The translations under genes were made by a program, and so were the position numbers. Shown here in pieces: positions 36,650 through 46,739 of a stretch of DNA of 64,000 nucleotides. Position 1 is the first letter of the stretch. Each line of letters opens with the position of its first letter. This stretch comes from Phaseolus vulgaris (taxonomy: Eukaryota > Streptophyta > Magnoliopsida > Fabales > Fabaceae): contig NC_023757.2 of NCBI RefSeq assembly GCF_000499845.2, forward strand, positions 1,126,720-1,190,719, read 5' to 3'. The notes below the pieces were generated by a model, which was not told the origin of the DNA, did not search any database, and saw nothing but the letters and a program-made list of their open reading frames with translations.

Positions 36650-37325
36650 ATTCAAGGAGTTAAAACTCAATCACCTTATAGTAGATGTCATTAGAAAGAT
36701 CCCCACAGAATTGCAATTTTGGATGACTATGTTATATTTCTTGAAGAACATGGGATTCAATTGGATTTTAACCAACTTTAGTTAATCAATGTAAAAGTGA
36801 ATTGATGTCATGAATGAGAAGTTAACATCAGTGGTTGATAAATTACCTAAATGTGGTAAACAAATTAGTTGTAAATAGATATTAAAATAAAAAACACTGG
36901 ATTTGAGTATTCCTGCTTGCAGGGGTGGTGATACACAAATGGACTGATTTTGATTTTGACAAGCACCAGATGGATGTAAAAATGTTGTTTTAAGTGGCAA
37001 AATTGATGAAACAAACTATAAGGTGCAACCAAAACACTGTTTCAGACGTTTCAAAATCTATGGCATGCAAACTATCACTTATGCTTTTGAGACATTTGGT
37101 TAATGATTGCATATATTTCAAGTTCAGCAGTGCAAATAAATTTGTCCTTTTTTTGGTATTATATGTTGATGACATCTTGAAAACCAGGAATAATATAGGC
37201 TTGTTGCACAATACCAAAATATTCCTCAGAAAAAACTTCAAGATGAAAGATGCTGTGGACACCTTTTTCTTCATAGAAAATCCAAATACTCAAAATCATT
37301 CTCTAGGTATTATTGATTTATGTTG
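36650..37325 (+). pseudogene. Ty1-copia pol remnant (reverse transcriptase)
   Basis: Broken plus-strand pieces in the copia order: DDYVIFLEEHG-like end of integrase, DVMNEKLTSVVDKLPKCGK, DLELHQMDVK-like text around 36950-36980, then a frame at 36994-37325 with CIYFKFSSANKFVLFLVLYVDDI, including the catalytic YVDD box, and IGLLHNTKIFLRKNFKMKD. Many stops and frame changes show it is dead. A TRIM LTR begins at 37321, right at the end of the recognisable pol. Flanking LTRs of this copia element were not found. Confidence 0.85.
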
Positions 37326-37560
37326 AAGATCTCAAATCGACTTGAAATTAAAATATTTTATTCTTTATATGTGGGTGTAATCCTTATCTTATAAGCTGAT
37401 TTTATGAAGTTGAGTTAGGCTTAAAGTTCACTTCTTAACATGGTATCAGAGTCATTTAAAACATATTTTAGTGAGAGTTTGTTGGACCTATCGTACCATC
37501 CGCTATCGGAACACTCATAACATATATTTCCACACACCAGTTTTGTTTCTAGAGTAAAAG
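37321..37560 (+). mobile_element. TRIM copy (5' LTR, primer site, internal part) nested in copia remnant
   Basis: TGTTGAAGATCTCAAATCGAC starts the LTR. It ends CACTTCTTAACA, followed by TGGTATCAGAG at 37441-37451 and an internal CATCCGCTATCGGAAC block shared with the other TRIM copies. The second LTR is missing. Confidence 0.7.
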
Positions 37561-38990
37561 TATTGTAGGATTCTTCTAACTTCAATCCAAACATGCACTT
37601 AGAATTTAACTGAAGCTCTCATTCTTTCTATTTTAGTTCACTGTCAAGGATATTGGTTTATGTATATAAACATGGATTTTGAACTATGGATTCCTGCATA
37701 GTGAGTGATAATGACAAGACTGAGCCGTCACACACAGTGGCTGATTTTCAGGCAAGGGAATTGGTCAATTTATAGTGCAGTTAGATCTCTGCAGCAATTT
37801 AACATATGGAGAACCTTTTAGATCACAAAATGTCTCATCACAAAAGGGTTGATTGAATATGAGAGGCTTCACAAAGAGTTTCATTTCACACACTCTAATC
37901 AATGAAGGTTTCAAGCAGGCCAATTCATAGTTATCAGAGTTAAACAAGCAGGATATGTCTACATTTTTTAAGGCCTGATAATGATATGCAAGAGACTTCA
38001 AATTGAGCAAGCACTAACCTAATGAGTAGAGTACTAAATACTAGACTGGGTTTACAAAGATGCCATATCCAAGTCTCAAGTTGGATTTTGCAACTTGTGA
38101 TATAATCCTCAACAAAATCATCAGCTATATAATATGGCAGTTTCTTTCAATAGTACAAGTAGCATACAACGATGAATGCTCCTTTTCTAAAATAGATTTA
38201 TTTCTATTAAGAAGTGTACTTTAACTATAAATCAATCTTATAAAACCAGTTTATAAGGTAAGGTTTGCACTTATCTATAAAAGATTAAATATCCTAATCT
38301 CTAACTTCATAAAACCAATTAATAAAGTGAAGATTGCATCCACCTCTATAGAAGATGAAATATCTTAATTAATAGTCGATGGGAGATTTTCAACAATTTC
38401 AATTCAAAACGTTATAATAATTCAGTATGATGATAATGTTGCAGTTGTAATTGATCAAGAAGGAAATCCAAAAGAAACTCGAATCTTTTGCGCAATCGTC
38501 CGGGAATTGAGACAGTTAAATTTCACTAAAATAGTTTCATAATACTGATCTTGAACCTTTTTCAATCATCAGAAATGGAAAAATATGCAACGTTTTTGCT
38601 TCTGATAACACAAACTGGAGGTGCTAACTTCTGATTTCTAGCAAACAACTTATTTTCCAGTTTTCAGTGCAGTAACAGATGCAAAGAAAAATCTGCTTTT
38701 TCATAACAATTACGAAGCCAAAAGAAGTGGATTTCTTATTTAAGCAACAAATTGTTGCCAAATTCTCAAAAGGGTGACATGCTTTTTTTTCCATACCAGG
38801 TCCACAAAACAGATCCCATAAAGTTTTCATGTAACAAACCAGTTCACGTTGTGTACAACTCTTCTCTCCAAATAAATTCATATGGTACTATTATGCCCAG
38901 AAATAATATATTCAGTTCCACATCATATCAAGAAACAAATAAAGACACAACCTTTTCCCTTTTTTGGATACATATATGAAAATAGTGATC
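37561..38990. other. Intergenic region with possible further copia debris
   Basis: No intact frame. Parts may be 3' copia debris, but I could not align them by eye. A degenerate double TRIM-LTR stretch lies at about 38205-38390 (ATAAAACCAGTTTATAAGGT and AGATTGCATCCACCTCTATA). Confidence 0.4.
38205..38390 (-). mobile_element. Highly degenerate TRIM LTR pair
   Basis: Two successive minus-strand matches to the LTR core (ACCAGTTTATAAGGTAAGGTT, then ACCAATTAATAAAGTGAAGATTGC), each followed by a GAAATATC/AAATATCCTAAT block. Primer site and borders are lost. Confidence 0.4.
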
Positions 38991-39007
38991 AAAAGTTCAT
39001 GAAATTC

Positions 39008-39376
39008 TCACTCAGTCTCTTCCACATATGCTTCAATTCGAAGAAGGACAAATCCTACTGCAACCCCAACAAGAACAAGCCCACTCAGGATGCCAGCAAT
39101 TTGGAAAATCTCACCAGCAGCATTGCAGGTTGAGGAGGCAGCACCTCCTCTTCTGCCCTTAGATGGATATTTCAATGAGCTCACCACCTTTGCAAAGCAC
39201 TGCTCAGTGCACACAGGAAGCCCTAATGATGTCACACTGTTCTGAGCCTTCAACCCTCCAAAATGGTTCACCCCTCTGATGAAGTTCACACTCCTCTCCC
39301 TTCTTCTTCTGCTGCCAACACTGGAGCTGCCCACAACAGTGATTGTGGCTGGAGTTGCTGCACTAGCCATGGCCAT
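39008..39376 (-). CDS. petM: Cytochrome b6f complex subunit 7 (PetM), chloroplast precursor
   Basis: Small single-helix subunit of the thylakoid cytochrome b6f complex, which passes electrons from plastoquinol to plastocyanin. The frame is 122 aa. Residues 1 to about 80 are Ala/Ser/Arg-rich with almost no acidic residues, as expected of a chloroplast transit peptide ([16 protein letters not shown] start). The mature part, from about residue 85, is [20 protein letters not shown] followed by [15 protein letters not shown]: a short lumenal end, one membrane helix and an acidic stromal tail, the PetM pattern. ATG 39376 lies 5 bases after a TTTCAG acceptor, and a donor at 39525 suggests a 144-bp 5' UTR intron. 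Assignment rests on the C-terminal helix, since transit peptides are not conserved. Confidence 0.83.
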   Translation of the reverse strand: MAMASAATPATITVVGSSSVGSRRRRERSVNFIRGVNHFGGLKAQNSVTSLGLPVCTEQCFAKVVSSLKYPSKGRRGGAASSTCNAAGEIFQIAGILSGLVLVGVAVGFVLLRIEAYVEETE

Positions 39377-39381
39377 TCTCT

Positions 39382-39525
39382 CTGAAATCAGAAAACATTG
39401 TCAAAAATGAAGGAATGGTAAGTTAGTGAGACACCCCTGAATATATATTGAAGATTGCTTGAACAATAGAAACAGGAAAAAGTGAGACAAGTGTGTAATA
39501 GTGCAAGTGATATGAGTAAACCAAC
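39382..39525 (-). other. Probable 5' UTR intron of petM
   Basis: Minus-strand CACCAAAG|GTTGGTTTAC donor and GATTTCAG|AGAGAATGG acceptor. A TATA-like CTATACAAAG lies about 90-100 bp further upstream (about 39607-39616). Confidence 0.45.
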
Positions 39526-39639
39526 CTTTGGTGTTGAAGCTGCAATGGCTTTTCTATGCCCTGTTGTGTGGTTCTTGAAGTAGAGTTTAAAGTGGTGTGG
39601 AAGGGACTTTGTATAGTTTTGGATCACAGGAATCAAAGG

Positions 39640-40670
39640 ATAAGGTAGAAAGAGTGTGGTTGGTTGATAAGAAAATGCGATATCTTAGTGATTTTGTGGC
39701 GTACATTTTTATCATTTGCTTGTTGAGTTTACTCATTTTGATTTGATGAACCTTTTTCGGCTAGCTACTTATTGGCTTTCAGAGTTCCACATCGTCTGAA
39801 TGAAATAATAGATGATTCAACTAAATAGAGTTCTAAGATTTATCTTAATTTTTTAGAAATTATTGGTTTTATTTTACTAAGACATTTCATAATGCACTTA
39901 ATTTTAATATCTATGTTTGATTTTTTAAATTAGATTCATTAATTTCACTTCATTTATAATTTATAATGTTTCGGTATGATTAATATATAGTCTATTGCAA
40001 CATATAAAATTAAAAAAAATTAACCTCAAAACTCTTAAAATTGCTTATTGGATTCAAATGAAAGTATCTTCAACCCAAAGAAATCATATGATCTTTTATT
40101 TTTATTTTTATTTTTCATTGGTAAAAGATGTTTAGTTGTTTTAATGTAATTAAAAAAGAAACTTAATATTTTTTTTTTCTAAAAAAATATTGGTTAAAAA
40201 TGTCATGGTAATATCATTATATTAAATCTCTTATTTATAAATTTCATTAACAGTTTAATAAAGAGAATTTTGCCGCCTACTGTGATACTACTTAATTTCA
40301 ACTGTATTTGTTCAATGTCTAAGGGACAAATATTTTTAAATTTTTATGTTTAAAAAATAACGATTTTATTATTAGCTGAATTTTTTTATTAGTATTTACT
40401 AAAAACATAAAATTCCAATATTATATTTATAATTGAATTTAGTTATAGCTAAGGCCATAAATTGATTAGAGAAAGATCATAAAGGGAGAGAGAAAAAAAA
40501 AAGGCAAACTTACGCATGAACGTGAATTTAAAATTATATTTTTGAATTAGGTATTCTGGAAATTATTTATAGATTTCTTGATACGAAACTTTAAGAATAT
40601 TATTTTGGATTGAATAATGTGTCATTTTTTTAATGGACTTTTTTTTATTGTGTAATATAAAATTTATCTT
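39640..40670. other. petM promoter side and AT-rich spacer
   Basis: No gene or element recognised up to the abrupt start of the duplicated LACS fragment at 40678. Confidence 0.45.
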
Positions 40671-40677
40671 TTTTTAA

Positions 40678-41406
40678 CAAGAAAGTACATTTTGGATGAG
40701 CTCAGCAGCACTGGTCAGAGTTTCTGGTTGTTTTAGCTGTATCTGACATGAAACAATCACTCTCAGCTTAGAGGATTTGAGCTGCTAAAAGCCATTCATC
40801 TGGAACCAAATCCCTTTGACATGGAGAGAGATATAGTAACTCCAACTTTCAAATTGAAGAGACCACAATTGCTCAAGTACTATAAGGTGCTGTTGTCAAA
40901 ATTTTGTAACTATTGAATCAATTAGCAGTTTGATTCACAATTCCTACCAAATATGCATCAGTTTTTGACTTTTATGCATCAGTTTTTGACTTTTACACTC
41001 AGATCTTTGAGTGATTTACTCAATAAATATTACTCATTGTGAACATTATTTTGCAGGATCACATTGATCTACTATACAAAGAAGCAAAGGGAGCAATGTA
41101 GTGAACTATGATGCAAGAAGCCACGCTTTGTGCAACGATTTTTCTGAATTCTGGCAGTTATGAAGCAAAATCCATTTGGCATTCTGCATATTTTGGTTCA
41201 TCATAGTATTAATTGATGTGAAAAATCATAAACATATAAGATAGAATAGCTCGTATATGTTGAAACAACAAAACTTTTTGTAAAAAATCACAATAAATTG
41301 TGTGGCCAATGCAAAATATTTATTTCTTTTGGCACTAAATGCTTTGTTCTTTCATTTTTTACACTTTGGTTAAGCTTATTATTTCAAGAGTACAGTAATT
41401 ACTCAG
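40678..41406 (+). pseudogene. Duplicated 3' fragment of the LACS gene (introns included)
   Basis: This copies 2958-3735 of the window with very few base changes: end of one exon, intron, exon 40767-40886, intron, last exon from 41057, and the 3' flank. Introns are kept, so it was copied from DNA, not RNA. A 45-bp deletion after CTGGTCAGA removes the exon end and its GT donor. The last Gln codon is now TAG (41099-41101) instead of CAG. About 25 bp not found in the original (CCACGCTTTGTGCAACG) follow. The upstream catalytic exons are absent, so it cannot make an enzyme. Borders are sharp on both sides, with no target duplication that I can see. Confidence 0.95.
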
Positions 41407-41933
41407 TTATATACTTTTACAATTGATTATATAACAAAAGCTATTTATATGTAACCGTTTAAAGTAATTAGTACATTTTTCATTATTTTTCTCACATATA
41501 TTTAAAATCAAACTAATCTAGATATAATCTATTAAAATCGATCTGAACAGAAGAGTTTAAAATCAAATCTTAACAGAAAAATCAGATTCAAAATTTAATT
41601 TTAAGCAGTCTATAGAAACATGCAGTAGAATGAAACCATTGTACTCGTGCAGGTGAAGCTACAAATAAATATAATTTCAGACTGAACTAAAATAAAACAA
41701 AACAGCAAAAGCACAAGCATGTCAACTCAGTTTTTGATGAACTAGATTGAACAATCTATTTACAACCCAAGTCAAAACCGAAATATATTTGTATCAGAAC
41801 TACGATAACTAAGTTCAAATGTTTATGAACATGTAAAGCATCAAAGTTCCAAGTGAAGAATTAGATGAACAACAGATCACTCAGAAGCAAGGTCTAATTA
41901 TCACAGTCTGCTATCAGGAACTAACTGTCCCTG

Positions 41934-44900
41934 CTAATTTCTAATCAGTTTCACTGTACTGCTTACACGATGCTGCAAATGAGGGTTCAAGAGCTTGGTG
42001 TGGCTCATATTTTGGCTCTGCTGCTGCACAGCAAGAGGAGTGTGCAACAACCCTGCATCCTCAGTTACCCGAAAAACTGTAACTTGCAGCTCAACTTCCT
42101 TCGTTCTAAGGAGCTCGAACACACAGACATCACCTTCCCCCAGATTGTTCTCCACCGTGAATTCGAACCATCCCTGGCTTAACTTGGCTCGACCTCCTCG
42201 GTAGAGACAGCGAACGGACCACTGTCGGCCATTGGACAATTGAAGTTTAATGAAACCTGATACCCCATTAAGATTCTTCTCTGCAAAGCATGAAGGCAAG
42301 TACTGGAAAACAGAAAGAACGGGAATTGAGTATGCAAGATAACATGCTGGAGAAGAATAGTGATACATATCAAATTGAAAAACATCTTCACCATTATGCA
42401 TCCTCTGTACAAATAGGAGGGTCGCAGGACAACTCTGCAGAAAGGATTTGTGGGTTCAAATGCTTTTGATGCATTGATTGCCCTTTCTCTTTCTTCTGCT
42501 GTCACTGTTCTTTTCCTAGCAGATGCACTTTCATAAAACCTATAACGCATTTCTGCCTCCTCTTCATTTTCACCTGAGGGTTCCTCACCCTCTATAGTTC
42601 CACACACATTGGATTAGTAACAAAAGGAAAAAAATTCATCTTTTTGGTTACTAGACAAAAAGAAAACTGGGATAAAAACTTACGGGACTCTGATTTCCGC
42701 TTCTTTTTTGCCGTTTTGTTAACTGATTCTTCATTAGAATAGCGCAATTTTAATTCTTCGGTGGACCTTTTAAACTCGACAGCATTAAACTGAACACCTA
42801 TGTCTCTGGTTGACTGGGTGCCTTGTGAATTTGCAGCCTTGGAAGAATAAGCACTCCCGCCATCACCCCAGTTTACGCGATTGAGTTTTGATCCGCCGTT
42901 GAACAAATTCTGCAGAGCTGGAGTATGGCTCTTCCCAGGTGTTAGTTGATCTCCAGATCCTGCAAAACCTTTGTTTTGCATGGCACCAGATGCAAGGTAC
43001 GCAGGTGACAAATCCGACAAATCAATGGAGTCTACGTCTTCCATTTCCTCGAAAATATGATTGTAATTGGCATAGCAGGGTCCTTCGATATGGTTTCTTA
43101 TGGCTGATTGGTAATTTAACTCAGCGGTACTCAAATTAAAAATATGAACAATGAAGGACGAATTCCCTTCATACATGAACACCAAAAAGTATCCAACACC
43201 AACGGAGTACCTTTGAACAAAATCTTGCCAACCATCAACAAACCAAATTTTGTTGTCTGCTTTCTTCAATCCTATTCGCCAGATACTACCATCAGGAACA
43301 GTGAGGGTAGCAATTGTAGAAAGCTGGGTCCCATATTTCCTCAGAAAAGTATCCGGAATCCTCTGAAATGCAAAAATACAGGTCAGGTTCTAAATACTAG
43401 TAAATACTAAAAATATAATACTCTCGGCCACTTCTCTTAAATAGTGTGTCCGTGTCAAACACACGTATCAGACACCAGAGTGAATCAATCAATCATGAGA
43501 AACATCTTTTTGCTCCAAAAATAAAAAACTAAAACATACTTGTACACATAAATCTTTATTGTCAAATTATATAATTCATAATTATATAATATATACGTGT
43601 CCCCGTGTCCTACATTTTAGAGATTATATTTATCTTTGTGTCCGTGTCCTATCAATGTCCGTGTTTGTACTACATAGAATACTAAAGATGTTATGATAAT
43701 ACTAATGGTAAGATTGGAAAATTCAACAATGAAGTGAAGAATGGGCAGATCGTGCCCTTCATCACCACCTAAACAGACCTCATCATCCCCACCTTCATGA
43801 ACACCGCTTCGAAGGTATCTCCAATCTAGGGAAAATATCAGCTACTTAGCAGCAGTACTATTCTTGTTCTTATCTGTATTAGCTGCCCTAAACCTGTGTT
43901 TCCTCGTTAACTTAACTTCCTATTACTACTGAGTAATTCTCTCTTGCAATTTAGCATGCCTTTGTCATGGAAATAATTCTATAAGCAAGACTTTAAAGTG
44001 TATGCAATGTTATTAATGGCCGCAAGCCCAAAATCCACAACAAAAAATTAAGATGGATGGGATTGGGATTATAGTGGAGGCAAACAAAATACAGAACTTA
44101 TAATAAAACAGAAAAATATAATCAATATAGAAAAACTGATAAATGGATGAAAAACTAGAAACATATAAAACTCCCCAAATGTACCACAATTTACAAATTA
44201 GCTGGATAATACCAGAAGTAGTATGGCATAAGTTCGCTAAAAAGATTAGATTTTATTTGTTTCAATTTATTTGTAAATAAAAAACCATATTTATGAAAAC
44301 TAAAATAGGGGAAGAAAGTAGGATTGAAAATAAAAGAGAACACATAATTTGTTTTAATTTTTTTTAAAAGAACAATGATCGGATTTATTTATTTTTTGTT
44401 TAAAAGATAAAGAGTATGATTAGAAAGACCAAAAAAAGGATGGGAATAGAAAGAGAGAGAAAAAGAAGAGAGCTGAGGATGGATGGAAACAAAAACTAAA
44501 AAATAACAGAAGAGTCTCACTATCTGAGTCTGAGATTCCCTAGAGAGTTTCTGTCTGGTGATGTCTATAGGATAGTTACCAAGCAGTGTGAACAAGCCAA
44601 ACCCAAAAAATGCTATAGTTTATATAATGAAAACTTTTATAGTTTATATAATGTATATTATATACATATAAATTTTCAAATTAATAAAAATTACTCAAAT
44701 TAATAACATTCATAATTAACAATAAAAAGTCATAGGTGTCAAACAAAACACACAAGTAAACACCAACAGAAGTCAAATACAAGCCTCCTAGATAAGAATT
44801 ATAAGTCATCGTCTGCTACAACCGCTACTCTATTATAACGCGCTATTTATAACCCTAATCACATCCTATGATTTTAATCACTATTACTATTTACTATATT

Positions 44901-46722
44901 ATGTATAGTATATCTTAAGCTTTAAATAAAATAATATAAAACAAATAAATTGAGAAACTAAACTAGGTCTAACTTGAGGCACAACAAACCAAAACAAAAA
45001 CATTTAAACCACATGGCCTAATCCCGAAAACCTAACCCCCTGGGAGGACTGGACAGATGCTAGATAAGTGTCAGCCCCTGTTGTTATAAAACCCTAACTC
45101 CCTCCCTAAGGAGCCTTTGTTGGAGCAGCCAAATCATCACTATCCTTCCTCCCCCATGAGTATTGTCAGTGAAAAACCATCTGGACTGAGACATCTAGAG
45201 TAGCTGTTCTTTGTCATGATGAGAAGCACTATTTCTGTTGCAATTTGGGCTCCAGCAACTGCAACAGCAAACTGATGACATTAGGAGACGCAATAGGTAC
45301 ATGCAACAGTACAATAGTGGCATTTTGCACACGATTAACTACTATGATCAAGAGGATTGTGTGACTGGGAAGGAAGAGGAGGCCCTTGATCTCCTAAGAA
45401 TGGAAGTGTATTTTCACTCTGGAATGGAAAGTAAGAGTCACCTAAGAGAGGAGTTCAATAAACAAAAGGTTACATGAGGGCTAGGCTGTGAGTTTTCAAG
45501 GGTTAAAAAATAAAATAAATAAATTGCAGTATATAGCATCTTTGTCCTTTCAATAACATTTTAAAGATGTGTCTTCCACTATGGCTGTCAAGCCAATTGC
45601 AGAAACCATAGGCCACCACACAAAATTCAGCGCACATGCTCCACTAATACCTCTTTACCAAGAATCCACAAAACTATTCCACCATTGCCACCATTTGAAA
45701 ACATTGAGTGTATAAAAGAACGAAACAAAAGATTATATGCGCATTTTGTTCCATAACAACATGTGATAAGGCTAATCGATATCGCAAATTGGGGTTACTA
45801 CAGATCTCAATTTGCAAGACTTTTTATGCTACACTCAATGTATCACTACTCACAGACAATCATTCCATTCACTGCCAATCACACCACTATTGCATTATGT
45901 AGAGTAAAACCCCAAGTTCTGACTTCTCAATCCTAATTCATTTTCCCGACATATTTGGGACCATTAAGTTGACTTTCCCAAAAAGTCTAACCCTTTTTTC
46001 CATACTTTTCCTCTATGTATTTGCTCAATACCTTCTCTATTCTCTTTCTCTCTATTCGGAGTCTGCCTCTATTTGTGCAAATAAAGCCACCCATCATATC
46101 AGGATATTTTCAGAGACACCAACTGTTCAATCTTCACTCTGTTATGAGGGTAGTGATTTTATTAAATGTTTGAAACTTTAAGAATTGAGATATGTTTTTC
46201 CTTGAATTTTGTTGTTACTTTTATTTTAGACCTATGACTTTTTATCAACTATTAACATCCTCAATTTCGGTGTCATTAGTTATGTCATCCATGTATCAAG
46301 TATGTAGGTAATCAATAATAGTTCTTATGTTCAATTAAGAAAACCTTGTAAGCTTATATCTAATGCATGCATGGTGTTAAGTAAACTAACCAAACCCACT
46401 TTAATTCTAGAACCAACATTCAGCTCAACTCAAGGAAATAATATACAAAGAATCCATGAACAGCTCCACCCAACACAAATGCAAAGGTAAAAAAACTCAA
46501 TCTTGGTGAAAAAGGGTCAGAAAAAATGGCAAAGACCCAGAAAGCCTTCTTCATGCAAGGCTCACAAACAACCCAAACCTAAAAATCAATAATATAGCAT
46601 AATCAATTTCACACAAGAATAAAAAAAATAGAAACATTTGAATGAGAGAGAAAAAAAAGTACCAGTTGTCTGGATTGAATAGTGGTGGAGAGAACAAGCT
46701 TGTGGAAACAAGGACGAGCCAT
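41934..46722 (-). CDS. VRN1: VRN1-like B3-domain DNA-binding protein (two B3 domains)
   Basis: Nuclear DNA-binding protein of the REM/B3 group; Arabidopsis VRN1 helps keep FLC silent after cold. Minus-strand exons 46663-46722, 42684-43362, 42392-42591 and 41934-42302 give 435 aa (Arabidopsis VRN1 has 341). The first exon codes for only 20 residues, [21 protein letters not shown]3 domain 1 (about 5-100) continues with [30 protein letters not shown] and [14 protein letters not shown] Ser/Asn-rich linker with basic [11 protein letters not shown] (possible nuclear signal) follows. Then comes the near-invariant [20 protein letters not shown], and B3 domain 2 (about 310-410) with [39 protein letters not shown] and DVCVFELL. 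The C-terminal tail after VTVFRV is longer than in Arabidopsis. Intron 1 is 3.3 kb and contains element copy E. Family is certain; the cold-memory role in this species is inference, as FLC is not general in legumes. Confidence 0.94.
43423..43674 (-). mobile_element. MITE-like element, copy E, internally deleted (VRN1-like intron 1)
   Basis: Only the two ends of the family remain (about 250 bp): GGCCACTTCTCTTAAATAGTG and CATACTTGTACACATAAATC through GTGTCCTATCAATGTCCGTG. Imperfect 9-bp duplication TATAATACT (43414-43422) and TAGAATACT (43675-43683). Confidence 0.72.
44960..45480. other. Less AT-rich island in VRN1-like intron 1
   Basis: A stretch of mixed composition with a 79-codon plus-strand frame (45238-45477, no ATG start; contains [16 protein letters not shown] and [17 protein letters not shown]). 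I recognise no family. It could be a captured gene or retroelement gag fragment, or a regulatory segment. Confidence 0.35.
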
Positions 46723-46739
46723 TGTGTGAGAGTGATAAG

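Noticed and set aside
36990..37274. 94-codon minus-strand frame
   Set aside because: It is antisense to copia reverse transcriptase text with a clear YVDD box on the plus strand.
39388..39636. 82-codon minus-strand frame upstream of petM
   Set aside because: It overlaps the likely petM 5' UTR and intron and has no family resemblance.
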